Shown here: positions 24,771 to 33,826 of the stretch, piece by piece
Position numbering within the stretch: the stretch's first letter is position 1
How the letters are laid out: every line of letters starts with the position of its first letter
NCBI GenBank assembly: GCA_934129885.1
Contig: CAKOWU010000002.1
Location: forward strand, 96,001 to 160,000
DNA from: an uncultured Bacilli bacterium
Lineage (GTDB): Bacteria > Bacillota_I > Bacilli_A > RF39 > UBA660
Direction of reading: 5' to 3'
DNA: 64,000 bases
Position numbers and translations under genes: made by a program
The notes under the pieces: generated by a model
Seen by the model: the letters and a program-made list of their open reading frames with translations, nothing else
Told to the model about the DNA's origin: nothing
The model's database searches: none

Positions 24771-26084
24771 TTAATCTCGTTCTCCTTTATTCTTAAACTG
24801 AAGTACAATGGGTGTACCTTCAAAATCAAAATTTTCTCGAATTTTATTTTCTAAATATCTTTCATAAGAAAAGTGCAGAAGTCCTTTATTATTAACTTCG
24901 ATATTAAAAGTTGGTGGTGCACATCTAACTTGACTTGTAAAATATATTTTCATTCTCTTGCCTTTATAGGTAGGTGGTAAATTAAGACTATATGCATCCA
25001 TAATAACATTATTTATAAGACTTGTTTTTATCATTCTATGAGAGTTTTTATAAGCCTTTATTATCTCTGGCATTAAAGTATGTATTCTTTTTTTAGTTAA
25101 GGCTGATAGAAATACAATAGGTGCATAGGGCATAAACTGAAAATTATTTTTAATATCTTGAATAAATCCTGTTCTTGCTTTATCTTTGTCTTCAATTAAA
25201 TCCCATTTATTAACAACAATTATAACTGCTTTACCTGCTTCAATAGCGTAACCTGCGATATGTTTATCTTGAATGGAAATACCCTCATTTGCGTCAATTA
25301 CTAAAACGCATACGTCAGAGCGGTCAATAGCCTTTAATGATCTAAGTAAACTATATTTTTCTACAGTTTCATAAATCTTACCACGTTTCCTCATACCGGC
25401 GGTATCAATTACCACAAACTCTTCACTGTGATAAGTGAAAGGAGTATCTACTGCATCTCTTGTAGTTCCCGCAACGTCACTGACAATAACTCTCTCTTCA
25501 TTTAAAATCGCATTAACTAGACTACTTTTACCGACGTTTGGTCTGCCGATAATAGAAAATTTAACTCTAGAATCTTCTTGTTCTTCATACGTATCAAAAT
25601 CTTTTGTGATTTCATCTAGCATATCGTAAAAGCCAAAGTTTTGCTCGCCACTAACTTCGAAATAATCTTCAAAGCCAAGTTCATAAAAGTCATACATATG
25701 GTCTTTAAATAATTTAGAATCTGCTTTATTAATAGCGACAATAACTTTTTTACCACTTTTTAATAGTAGATCTCTTACTTTAAAATCGTTGGCGGTAAGT
25801 CCTTCTTTACCATCAACAACAAAAATAATAATATCTGCTTCATCAATAGCAAGTTCGGCTTGTCCTTTTATTTCTTTATTAAAATTGCCTGTTTCCATAT
25901 CAATACCGCCAGTATCAATTAAATGGAAACTATAATCTTTATATTTAACGGTACCATATATACGGTCTCTTGTTACTCCAGGAGTATCTTCTATAATTGC
26001 AAGTTTACTGGAAGTTAAACGATTAAAAATAGTACTCTTACCAACATTCGGTCTTCCAACTAAAGCTACAACTGGTTTTTTCAT
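24771..26084 (-). CDS. der: Ribosome-assembly GTPase Der (EngA)
   Basis: 437 residues with two tandem GTPase domains: first GRPNVGKST, DTPGVTRDR, DTGG, NKAD; second GRPNVGKSS, VAGTTRDA, DTAG, NKWD. The C-terminal KH-like domain holds 'PPTYKGKRMKIYFTSQV'. It matures the 50S subunit. It is read together with the small unknown gene upstream (4-bp gap). Confidence 0.98.
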   Translation of the reverse strand: MKKPVVALVGRPNVGKSTIFNRLTSSKLAIIEDTPGVTRDRIYGTVKYKDYSFHLIDTGGIDMETGNFNKEIKGQAELAIDEADIIIFVVDGKEGLTANDFKVRDLLLKSGKKVIVAINKADSKLFKDHMYDFYELGFEDYFEVSGEQNFGFYDMLDEITKDFDTYEEQEDSRVKFSIIGRPNVGKSSLVNAILNEERVIVSDVAGTTRDAVDTPFTYHSEEFVVIDTAGMRKRGKIYETVEKYSLLRSLKAIDRSDVCVLVIDANEGISIQDKHIAGYAIEAGKAVIIVVNKWDLIEDKDKARTGFIQDIKNNFQFMPYAPIVFLSALTKKRIHTLMPEIIKAYKNSHRMIKTSLINNVIMDAYSLNLPPTYKGKRMKIYFTSQVRCAPPTFNIEVNNKGLLHFSYERYLENKIRENFDFEGTPIVLQFKNKGERD

Positions 26085-26088
26085 AATA

Positions 26089-26568
26089 TCACCTTACCTT
26101 TTTTGCAAGTTTTAAAATCTCTTTCGCTTCATTTCCATAAATCACTTTAGACATTTCAAATAATTTACCAACTGCGAAAACATCCATTTGTTTTTTAATT
26201 TTTACATATATTTTATCAGAAATTTTATAAACGTCAAGCATTCTTATATCAATATTAGGAAAGTCAAGAAGTTCATATAAAAAAGAAGCTTCTATTACTT
26301 TAATATTCATTTGAATTTGATTAGTAAAGTAATCAAAGTATTCTAGTTCTTCTCTTACTACATCAATAATAACTCCGTAATTTGCGTCAGCATATATATT
26401 AACGTTATAAAATCCATCAAAATCTAAATTATATCTATTCCCAAGCATTTTCAAAATATTTTTTAAATATGACTCTAGAAAACTTTTGTCAGAAAAATCA
26501 AAATTTTGAAAATAGACTTTATTTATATACAAACTAACAATATCATCACCACAAACAACTCTCATCAT
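26089..26568 (-). CDS. Uncharacterised protein between der and ysxC
   Basis: 159 residues, not recognised. No signal peptide or membrane helix; mixed alpha/beta with many aromatic and acidic residues ('YINKVYFQNFDFSDKSFLES', 'VREELEYFDYF', 'IDIRMLDVYKISDKIYVKI'). The strand-helix layout suggests a small adaptor-type domain. Its position between two ribosome GTPases in one operon suggests a housekeeping or sporulation role; this is inference only. Confidence 0.7.
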   Translation of the reverse strand: MMRVVCGDDIVSLYINKVYFQNFDFSDKSFLESYLKNILKMLGNRYNLDFDGFYNVNIYADANYGVIIDVVREELEYFDYFTNQIQMNIKVIEASFLYELLDFPNIDIRMLDVYKISDKIYVKIKKQMDVFAVGKLFEMSKVIYGNEAKEILKLAKKVR

Positions 26569-26611
26569 ATCACCTAACTTAGTGTATGAAAAAGAAAATA
26601 ATATGGAACTA

Positions 26612-27193
26612 TTACTCGGTGTTTTCTATTTTTTTAAGTACATCTTCTTTGCCGAATTTGCTTACACTAGAAAACATCAAAAAGTCATCACCCACTACCA
26701 AATCTAAATCATTTAAAATATTATTTCGCTGTTTTTGTTGTAAAGTTACACCTACTTTATCACATTTAGTTCCTACGATAGTAACTGGTATTTTATAATA
26801 CTTTAAAAAGTTATACATAAGAATATCATCGTTAGTCGGTTTATGTCTAAAATCGATTAATAAAAATACTTGTTTTAAACTTTTACGATTAACAATATAA
26901 TCTTCAATCATAAGGCCAAATTTTTTTCTTTTGGTTTTACTAAGTTGTGCATAACCATAACCAGGAACGTCAACTAAATAAAATTCATCATTGACATTAT
27001 AGAAATTTATAGTTTGTGTTTTTCCAGGTCTACTGGATGTCCTTGCATAATTCTTTCTATTGACTAATGTATTAATAAAACTACTTTTACCAACGTTAGA
27101 TCTACCAATAAGTAAATACTCTGGCCTATTGTCAGTTGGAAACTGACTTCTTCTAACGGCTGAAATAGTTAAATCGACTGAATTAATTTTCAT
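26612..27193 (-). CDS. ysxC: Ribosome biogenesis GTP-binding protein YsxC/EngB
   Basis: 193 residues. G1 GRSNVGKSS, G2 region 'ARTSSRPGKTQTINFY', G3 DVPGYGYAQ, G4 TKCDK, G5 near 'FSSVSKFG'. Essential for 50S assembly in Bacillus. Normal length. It heads the run toward der. Confidence 0.97.
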   Translation of the reverse strand: MKINSVDLTISAVRRSQFPTDNRPEYLLIGRSNVGKSSFINTLVNRKNYARTSSRPGKTQTINFYNVNDEFYLVDVPGYGYAQLSKTKRKKFGLMIEDYIVNRKSLKQVFLLIDFRHKPTNDDILMYNFLKYYKIPVTIVGTKCDKVGVTLQQKQRNNILNDLDLVVGDDFLMFSSVSKFGKEDVLKKIENTE

Positions 27194-27253
27194 CTAATCA
27201 CCTTACCTAATACTAATAAATTATAACAAATCTGTAAATAAGTGTCAAAGTAG

Positions 27254-28123
27254 TTATTTTCTATGTTTTCTTTTGATTTTTTCTGCGACATACTTTATAG
27301 ACTTAACAGGACCGGTTGTAAATAGTCCCTTTGTAGTTTGGGATAAACTTTTATCTTTATTTTTATGATATAAAAATTTATAGACACTATCCATATCATT
27401 TTCATCTGAAGAGTTTATGTAATTTTTAAGTTCTAAAGGAAGAGCGTCAATATCAATCGTTTCTAATTGCACATTACCGTCATTTATTTTGATAAGTTTT
27501 CCATAAACATCATGGTAAAAATCAAAACTACCATCAACAATATTTTTAACTTTATCTGGATTTTCTGCGATACCCATACGGGTATCTCCGATATAGGATA
27601 AACCCGCTAAAGAAATGTAAAAATCTCTTTCAGGTAAAACTTTATTACCATTAATAAGTCTTGTTGCCATAACGGCATATTTACGATTATCATCTATTCG
27701 TTTATTAATATCGTCATCCGCTAAAACAACCAATATAGGTTTTTGCATTCTACCAGCGATATAAAAAGTGCTCCAGTTATCTAAATCATCAAGAAAGTCA
27801 TTTTTTTGAATAGTACCGATTTTATATTCTCTATCTCCAAAAGGTATATATGTCATATAACATATCTTACCACCGTTTCGTAAAAAGTTATTATTAATAT
27901 ACCTAAAAAATAATTTAGATGAAAATGAATAGTCGCTGGGGTTCATTTCCATATTTTGTTTATGCCACTGTTTTAAATTATCTACAATAATAATTAAATC
28001 AATTTGTGGTTTTCTATTTTCTTGTCCTTTCTGTAAATTAATACCAGAACCATATCCTATAATACCAATGCATTTTGGTCTTGTACTCATAAAATCTAAA
28101 ATATCTTTATCTCTTGTAGCCAT
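27254..28123 (-). CDS. Tam41-like phosphatidate cytidylyltransferase (CDP-diacylglycerol synthase)
   Basis: About 289 residues from the ATG at 28123, which follows GGAGGT at ideal spacing; upstream in-frame codons are untranslated leader. The signature is 'IGIIGYGSGINLQKG' followed by 'IDLIIIVDNLKQWHKQNM' (nucleotidyltransferase-fold GS...D-x-(I/V)-V-D). 'NPSDYSF' and 'GDTRMGIAENPDKVKNIV' also match the mitochondrial Tam41/Mmp37 family. Tam41 makes CDP-diacylglycerol from phosphatidate and CTP at the inner membrane face and replaces the unrelated CdsA in some bacteria. Single gene, next to the tRNA-Ala promoter. Confidence 0.85.
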   Translation of the reverse strand: MATRDKDILDFMSTRPKCIGIIGYGSGINLQKGQENRKPQIDLIIIVDNLKQWHKQNMEMNPSDYSFSSKLFFRYINNNFLRNGGKICYMTYIPFGDREYKIGTIQKNDFLDDLDNWSTFYIAGRMQKPILVVLADDDINKRIDDNRKYAVMATRLINGNKVLPERDFYISLAGLSYIGDTRMGIAENPDKVKNIVDGSFDFYHDVYGKLIKINDGNVQLETIDIDALPLELKNYINSSDENDMDSVYKFLYHKNKDKSLSQTTKGLFTTGPVKSIKYVAEKIKRKHRK

Positions 28124-28182
28124 TATTGCACCTCCAATAACAACATTATACCACGATATATAAAGTTTTTTTAATAAAACTA

Positions 28183-28211
28183 TTGCATTTAGCACAATAA
28201 CGTGCTATAAT
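28183..28211 (+). promoter_or_regulatory. Sigma-A promoter of tRNA-Ala
   Basis: TTGCAT at 28183-28188, 17-bp spacer, TATAAT at 28206-28211; the mature tRNA begins 12 bases downstream. Confidence 0.85.
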
Positions 28212-28223
28212 TTAAAAGCAGTT

Positions 28224-28300
28224 GGGGAATTAGCTCAGTTGGCTAGAGCACCTGCTTTGCACGCAGGGGGTCAAGGGTTCGAGTCCCTTATTCTCCACCA
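28224..28300 (+). tRNA. tRNA-Ala (anticodon TGC)
   Basis: 77 nt with acceptor pair GGGGAAT/ATTCTCC, D-arm TTAGCTCAGTTGG, anticodon loop CTTTGCACG giving TGC, T-arm GGGTTCGAGTCCC, and encoded CCA. The 3' end (from CCCTTATTCTCCACCA) is duplicated at 36.1 kb as the far end of an integrated element. Confidence 0.98.
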
Positions 28301-28351
28301 ATATGTTTATTAAAACCTTGATAATTCAAGGTTTTTCTTTATTTATAAGGG
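28285..28351 (+). repeat. Left 67-bp attachment repeat (attL) of the tRNA-Ala island
   Basis: Starts inside the T-arm/acceptor of tRNA-Ala and ends TTATTTATAAGGG. Identical over all 67 bases to 36107-36173. It includes the tRNA terminator. Confidence 0.93.
28312..28338 (+). terminator. Terminator of tRNA-Ala (within the att repeat)
   Basis: AAAACCTTG-ATAA-TTCAAGGTTTTT hairpin with T run; a second copy lies in the right repeat. Confidence 0.85.
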
Positions 28352-28429
28352 CTTTTGTTTTACAATATCACATTTATATCACATTTTCTAAATTTCATTA
28401 AAAAAATTGTAGAGAAAAAGTCTACAAGT

Positions 28430-29638
28430 TTATCTTTTTATTCTTGGTATATCACTATTTTGGTATGGGAATTGTTCTAAATTTATTATATGCTCTGTTG
28501 GTTTTTCTATATATTCTACTATATTCGGTCGTTGAGAATAACTATCAAATTCTTTGCTTAAAGACATTATATCTTCATCGGTAAATCCATAATTTGAAAA
28601 ATCCGGTCTTTCTTGTAAACTAATAGTAGCTTCCATAAATGTTTTAATATTATCTATTCCTCTTTTTTTATCTATACTTATTTGCTTATAAAATCCATAC
28701 GCTATTAAACCAGATTCCACTTCTAATAGCTGTTTCATTGTTTGAAAGCTAATATGTTCTTTAACATTTTCCACAGATAAATCATTATACGCAGAAATAC
28801 CTTTACTGCGCACCAAATCCAATTTTATTTGTAATAAGGTCATATTAGCAAGTGATTTTAAATAATCATTTTTTTTCATTCTTAATTTTTGTACTTCTTT
28901 CTTATCAAAACCTTGTTTTTCTAGATAATCTATAAATAAGTAATCAATGGTATATGTAGGAACTTCATGAAAACCGTAATATGTTTCACTAGGAAGTTTC
29001 TTTTTAGAATAAAAATCTACACTATGCATTATCTCGTGATTTAAAATTTGGTAATCAAATATTGTATTTTCTCTGGCTACTGAACAATAAGCTTCATCAA
29101 ATACATGATCATAGATAGTTAAGCCACCATAATTTTCAAATTCACCCAATTGTCCTTCTCTAATATGTAATAGTTCAGGGTTATCCAAAGTTTTTAAAGC
29201 TCTTTCTTTAATATCATTATCATCTAATTCAGTATAAAATTTTTTAGACATATCTATTAACTCTTTATCAGAAATTTCCATTTTAGTAAATGTAATTTCT
29301 CCAGTATTGCCATCAGCGATATTTTGAGCTAAATCTAATAAAAATTGTAAATAGGCACCGTCTACGTAATCGCCTTTATTTTGTACTAATTCATATTCTA
29401 ATTTTGCGTATTTTTCTTCTTTTGTAAGTTTTAGTTTGCCATTTGTTACTTTTTGTAAAACGTTTTTTAAATTAGAAGCAAATTTTGATACTCCTGTTTG
29501 TAATAGACAAACATATCCAATTAGGCTCATTTCCAATTCTTCTTTTTCTTTATCAGTTAAATTAACACATTTTAACCTATCTAAAACATATTTTTTCTTT
29601 TTTCTAATAGAACTTAAATTCCAATTATAATTACTCAT
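28430..29638 (-). CDS. Island HExxH metallopeptidase (M3-like gluzincin, inferred)
   Basis: About 402 residues from the ATG at 29638, with AAAGGA upstream; a TTG nine bases earlier is in frame. The first ~190 residues are helical and charged. Then 'ILNHEIMHSVDFYS' gives the zinc motif HEIMH (about 201-205), and a candidate third ligand E occurs about 24 residues on in 'GFHEVPTYTIDYL', a spacing like the M3 oligopeptidases (HExxH...FVELPSQ). The rest is helical. There is no signal peptide, so it is probably cytoplasmic unless exported by a partner. Last gene of the island operon. Its target is unknown. Confidence 0.75.
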   Translation of the reverse strand: MSNYNWNLSSIRKKKKYVLDRLKCVNLTDKEKEELEMSLIGYVCLLQTGVSKFASNLKNVLQKVTNGKLKLTKEEKYAKLEYELVQNKGDYVDGAYLQFLLDLAQNIADGNTGEITFTKMEISDKELIDMSKKFYTELDDNDIKERALKTLDNPELLHIREGQLGEFENYGGLTIYDHVFDEAYCSVARENTIFDYQILNHEIMHSVDFYSKKKLPSETYYGFHEVPTYTIDYLFIDYLEKQGFDKKEVQKLRMKKNDYLKSLANMTLLQIKLDLVRSKGISAYNDLSVENVKEHISFQTMKQLLEVESGLIAYGFYKQISIDKKRGIDNIKTFMEATISLQERPDFSNYGFTDEDIMSLSKEFDSYSQRPNIVEYIEKPTEHIINLEQFPYQNSDIPRIKR

Positions 29639-29705
29639 ATAAATCAAATCCTTTAATCAAACTCATTTTGTAAAATTCTTGATATGATATATTATTTAAA
29701 GCAAT

Positions 29706-30516
29706 TTACCTTGTGTTTGCTCTATTATTTATTATATTGTTAGAAATTAAATATTTCGAGTAATCTTGCTCGTATATAGAAATATAATCCGATAACATAC
29801 TCTCATAAAAATTTTCAATAAAAGTTACACATTTATTAGATAAATTATTATAATTATTAATAACATATTTTATCACATTATCTGAAGTAGGAGTTCCTGT
29901 TTTTAAAATACTTGCTAACTCTGTTAATTTGTCATTAAGTATTGTATCTTCATTGACATTGTTTGTTTTTTAATCTTTAATATTAATCCATCATTTTCTA
30001 AAAAACTTAATACATTTTTATTTAAATTTTGCCTAGTCATATCATCTATATATGAATTATTAAGACAATTTTTAATCTGTTCTTTCAAATTATCATTATC
30101 AGTTTTAAAATACTTATTTATTAAAGAATTAAAAACATAATACCAATTTTGGTATAAGAGCCTCCTAATCCGAAATAATCTAAAGAAAGATATGGTTTAT
30201 ATTCTAATATAAAGTCTAGTAACGTTTTTTGATTTTCGTCATCAATAATTAAATCTAAATCAAATTCATTAATTTCTAGTTTATTTATGCGATTACTAAA
30301 AAATTTAATAACATTTGGTGTGTTATTAATTAATTTCTTGTCATTAAAACAATTATGATAATTTTCAAATATATTTTTATTTTCTTCTATAATTTTTAAA
30401 TAATCTTGAACTAATTTTTTTAATTTTGGTCCTAATTCTTCTTGTCTTTTTTTTAACACATCATTATACCCATTATTAATTACATTTGCTATTTGGATTT
30501 TGTAATCTTTTATCAT
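29706..30516 (-). pseudogene. Island helical protein gene split by two frameshifts
   Basis: Three consecutive open segments in different frames read as one ~280-residue helical protein: 30516 to ~30140 (MIKDYKIQIANVINNGY start), then a segment with 'WYYVFNSLINKYFK', then after an A6 tract near 29965 a segment starting KTNNVNEDTILNDKLTE and ending NIINNRANTR at 29706. The first shift lies near 30134-30160. It could be true decay, homopolymer sequencing error or programmed shifting. Function unknown. Confidence 0.65.
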
Positions 30517-30538
30517 AAGCACCTCTTAATACATGAAA

Positions 30539-31264
30539 TTATCTAACATTACCTTTTTGTCTTTCAACTAAATAATTACCATTTTGATATGCAGGTAATA
30601 ATTCCGCTGTCCCGTCATTATGTCTTAAATATACTTTTGGAAAGGTATAAAACCCCTCATAAGTAGGATTATTTTCATACATAATAAAATTAAAATCGTT
30701 ACTTGGAGGCATTAACATAGCCATAGTTTCTACTTGTTTATTTTTAAATAGTGGATGAAGATTATTAAATTGTACATATGAAATTAAATCGCCAAAAGAA
30801 AAATTATCACTTACAGGAGAAATTCCATGTGTATGTCCATGACATATAACTTGCTTATTACCATTATCATATTCTCCCTGTTCAATGCCTCTTACATATT
30901 CATTTAAAGATGAATTAATTCCATCAAAGGAAGCAGAAGTTCTACCACTAGGTTGATATGTTGAAATAACTGTATCTAGCCACACCGTTCCGTTTGGCTT
31001 TTCTTCACCAAACATTAAATAGGCAATTTCTTCATTTGTTTGACTTGTAATGTTTCTTATTTTAAGTAGTTCTTGATATGCTTCTTCGGTTATAACTATA
31101 TTATTACTAGCATTTACATTTCCCATTTTTACTGGAGAAATAGGTGTGTTTTCTGAATCTCCATAATTATATGTTTCAAAAAGACTAGCGTAAAAATCGG
31201 CATTTGGGTTATTGTCACCCAATAATATATCAATTGTTTTATTTCTCGCTTCTTCTCTATTCAT
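30539..31264 (-). CDS. Island JAMM/MPN-like metalloprotease
   Basis: 241 residues. The core motif is H144-x-H146, nine residues, S156-x-x-D159 (in CHGHTHGISPVSDNFSFGDL), matching the JAMM pattern H-[ST]-H-x(n)-S-x-x-D. A candidate general-base glutamate is in 'NEEIAYLMFGE' (E78/E79), as in MPN domains. The preceding 'IVITEEAYQELLKI' resembles the usual strand-helix start. JAMM enzymes remove ubiquitin-like or other C-terminal extensions, or process prokaryotic modifiers and lipoproteins. No signal peptide. It sits in the middle of the island operon; no ubiquitin-like or E1/E2 gene is present. Confidence 0.8.
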   Translation of the reverse strand: MNREEARNKTIDILLGDNNPNADFYASLFETYNYGDSENTPISPVKMGNVNASNNIVITEEAYQELLKIRNITSQTNEEIAYLMFGEEKPNGTVWLDTVISTYQPSGRTSASFDGINSSLNEYVRGIEQGEYDNGNKQVICHGHTHGISPVSDNFSFGDLISYVQFNNLHPLFKNKQVETMAMLMPPSNDFNFIMYENNPTYEGFYTFPKVYLRHNDGTAELLPAYQNGNYLVERQKGNVR

Positions 31265-31386
31265 TTATCTAATACCTCTCTTAATTTCACTTTCTGATAT
31301 TCTGTATCACCCTTATAATAAATTATATAATCATTTCTCATTAAATTCAATATCAAATATATTATAATTATTATTACATAGTATAA

Positions 31387-32433
31387 CTATATTGTTTTTA
31401 TTCTTCTATTAATTAGACTTAAAGCAACTTGTAAAGTTTCTTCACTCTGACACTCAATATCAGGTTTTGTGTTAAAATATCCTTCATATTGTATTTTTCC
31501 TTCTGGATTTATTGGAGCTTCAGTAGGAAACCATAGTCCCATATTTCTACCTATAATTTTCCACTCATGTTTATATTTATCACTTTGTTTTCCATTATAA
31601 ACACCACTGGTTAATTGTATATTAAAAGGAGTAAATCCTCCTCCTTCACCTAGAGTTGATTCACCAATTATGGTAGCATAACCTGTTTGCTTACAAAATT
31701 TAGCCAATGTTTCAGAAGTTGAAAACACTTCATTATTAATAAGTAAGTATTTATTATAATGTTTTACATTATTGCCTTGAGGAATAGGATTCCACGTAAA
31801 ATCAAGTTCTTTTTTCAAGAATAAGTCATATAATCTATCATGAAAATCTAAATTTTCATCAGTAAAACAACTAAAATGTTTAAAATATGCATCACTTCCG
31901 CCTCCATTAGATCTTATATCAATAATGATATTATTAATTTCATTATTATCTAAGTAATTTTTTAAATTTTTAAATATATATTCATCTTCTTCAATAAAAG
32001 TATTATTAAATGATTTTATTTTAATAATAGCGCTGTCATTTATAAAGCTAATTTCCGCATTATTATTTTTAAATTCTTCACGCGCATCTTCACTTTTCTG
32101 TTTTTTTTCTTCCAAATCATTTTCCAAGTCGTCATATTCCATAGGGCCTATTGCCACATGGTCATTGGATATTTTTTCAATTAAGTTATCGTTTATAAAA
32201 TCGATAAAATCATCATCTGAAAAAACGGTTTGTCTAACTTTTAATTTTAATTCTTTTAAATAGTTATCATTTAAAAAATTATTACCTTTCCAGTCCAAAT
32301 AATATTTTTGACTTGTTTCTATAAGTTTATAAATAAACTCTAGTTTAGATACATAATTATCCAATCTTTTATATTGTTCTTGTATTTCAAGTTCTTTTTT
32401 TTCTCGCTCTTTCATTATTTGTTCAATATTCAT
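31387..32433 (-). CDS. Island S41-family (tail-specific/Tricorn-type) peptidase
   Basis: 348 residues. Residues 1-50 and 100-125 are helical/coiled. The S41 core is clear: 'IIIDIRSNGGGSDAYF' (about 169-184), 'LLINNEVFSTSETLAKF' with the nucleophile candidate S238, and 'GESTLGEGGGF' about 25 residues later. In Ser-Lys enzymes that last motif is GKG with the catalytic lysine; here the position is E263, so the dyad is absent. A D-x-H-type motif (NDHVA, H92) suggests the Tricorn-like S41B triad or an inactive enzyme. No PDZ domain or signal peptide. Confidence 0.85.
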   Translation of the reverse strand: MNIEQIMKEREKKELEIQEQYKRLDNYVSKLEFIYKLIETSQKYYLDWKGNNFLNDNYLKELKLKVRQTVFSDDDFIDFINDNLIEKISNDHVAIGPMEYDDLENDLEEKKQKSEDAREEFKNNNAEISFINDSAIIKIKSFNNTFIEEDEYIFKNLKNYLDNNEINNIIIDIRSNGGGSDAYFKHFSCFTDENLDFHDRLYDLFLKKELDFTWNPIPQGNNVKHYNKYLLINNEVFSTSETLAKFCKQTGYATIIGESTLGEGGGFTPFNIQLTSGVYNGKQSDKYKHEWKIIGRNMGLWFPTEAPINPEGKIQYEGYFNTKPDIECQSEETLQVALSLINRRIKTI

Positions 32434-32456
32434 ATTAATATTCTCCTATGTCCATA

Positions 32457-33461
32457 TTACATACTACCAATTTTCCTGCCTTCACTTACTTGAATATTTT
32501 GTGTTAATAAATGTTCCGGCACTGCTCCTGTTTTTTCATATTGCTTTAATTCTTCTAAACTCATTTTCTGTAATAATTGATCTCGTCTTGCTGCTTCTTC
32601 ATTTATATTGTTGTTCTGCCAGCTTTGACCATCTACTGAATTTTGATGACTTAATATAGTTTGTGCTTGATTAACTAATTCTTGCGTTTGAGGTGATAAC
32701 TGTGGTTGCTGTGGTACTTCTACATATTCAATTATAATATCATCTTCAGCCTTTTGTCTAGTTTGTTCCACTACATTTTGAATAACTTCTTGACTTTGTT
32801 TTTCTAGTTGTATTATCGTCCCATAAAAAGATTTTGCCGACATAATTGTAGAATTTCTATTTTGATTTATTAATGTTGATACATTACTTTTTAACATTTG
32901 CTCAGCATTTTCTTTTTCTACTAATATTATCCGTTTTAACTCTTCAACTGCTTGCGAATTACTATATACACCATTTGTAGTTATAACACTTCTAAATAAA
33001 TCAGTAAATTGGGCGGATAGATCTATTCTATTTGCATATAATTCCTGTAAAGTTTGTAGTTTACTATCACTTTTATTTATGCCTTTTTCAATCATATTAT
33101 TTTTCTCTTCAGTAGTTTTATCTTCTGCTTGACTTTTACTTGTTATTGTTCTAATCATAGCTTCATTTATTTTATCAAAATTTTGATAATTTTCTGCCAC
33201 AAAACTTTGATGTGTTTTTCGCATTTCACTAATAGCAATATTATCTACATAGTACTCAATATCATTTCTACTACTCGAAAAACCATAATGATCTAAAACC
33301 GCAGTCATAGAATTAATTAATCTTTGTCGAATGATGCTTAAATCACCACTATTTTTTTCCAAACTTTGATTACTAAATTTCCTTAAATTTTCTGTCATTT
33401 TACTTTTTAAAGTAATTTCCATATCTTTAAACTGCTCAATAGGTATTGCCATATCTACCAT
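32457..33461 (-). CDS. Island coiled-coil protein A
   Basis: 334 residues, unrecognised. Almost entirely helical, rich in Q, N, E and K, with long heptad-like stretches ('IILVEKENAEQMLKSNVSTL', 'IQLEKQSQEVIQNVVEQ'), a proline/glutamine linker near 245-260 and a C-terminal 'MSLEELKQYEKTGAVPEHLL' helix. No membrane segment. It resembles scaffold or structural components more than an enzyme. The start could also be the fourth codon (ATG). Confidence 0.65.
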   Translation of the reverse strand: MVDMAIPIEQFKDMEITLKSKMTENLRKFSNQSLEKNSGDLSIIRQRLINSMTAVLDHYGFSSSRNDIEYYVDNIAISEMRKTHQSFVAENYQNFDKINEAMIRTITSKSQAEDKTTEEKNNMIEKGINKSDSKLQTLQELYANRIDLSAQFTDLFRSVITTNGVYSNSQAVEELKRIILVEKENAEQMLKSNVSTLINQNRNSTIMSAKSFYGTIIQLEKQSQEVIQNVVEQTRQKAEDDIIIEYVEVPQQPQLSPQTQELVNQAQTILSHQNSVDGQSWQNNNINEEAARRDQLLQKMSLEELKQYEKTGAVPEHLLTQNIQVSEGRKIGSM

Positions 33462-33511
33462 TTCTCCATTTCTATTATATAAAATAACAATTTTTTAGCA
33501 AATTTTTACCT

Positions 33512-33826
33512 CTATGCTAGCAAATTAATATATAAAGCCATAAAACCACTTAACAATAAACAAAATGCTAAAAGAATTGTAGTGATAGTTGTTTTAGTAT
33601 TATTAACTTTCTTTGCAAGTGGATGTTTATCAAGAGTTTTTTGCCAACCTTTTTCTTGTGTATTTGATTTTTCTAAGGTTTTAGAATTTTGTAATGTACT
33701 TATAGATTGTCCATTTTCTAAAGCTTCTAATTGTTCAAAATTCATATTTAATAAATCCTCATAAGAATACTTATTACCATAGTTATCTTGAAAGAAAGTT
33801 TTTTTACTTGTTTGAAAATCATTCAT
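33512..33826 (-). CDS. Island small tail-anchored membrane protein
   Basis: 104 residues. The N-terminal ~75 residues are polar with 'YSYEDLLNMNFEQLEALENG', a short helix resembling one near the end of coiled-coil protein A. Residues ~80-102 ('TTILLAFCLLLSGFMALYIN') form one membrane helix at the C-terminus. It overlaps the upstream gene by 8 bp, so the two are co-translated. It could tether the island complex to the membrane (inference). Confidence 0.7.
   Translation of the reverse strand: MNDFQTSKKTFFQDNYGNKYSYEDLLNMNFEQLEALENGQSISTLQNSKTLEKSNTQEKGWQKTLDKHPLAKKVNNTKTTITTILLAFCLLLSGFMALYINLLA

Noticed and set aside
28430..29638. ImmA/IrrE-type anti-repressor peptidase
   Set aside because: The protein is much longer, its HExxH lies near the middle, and the downstream ligand spacing fits M3-like enzymes; it is also far from the XRE gene.
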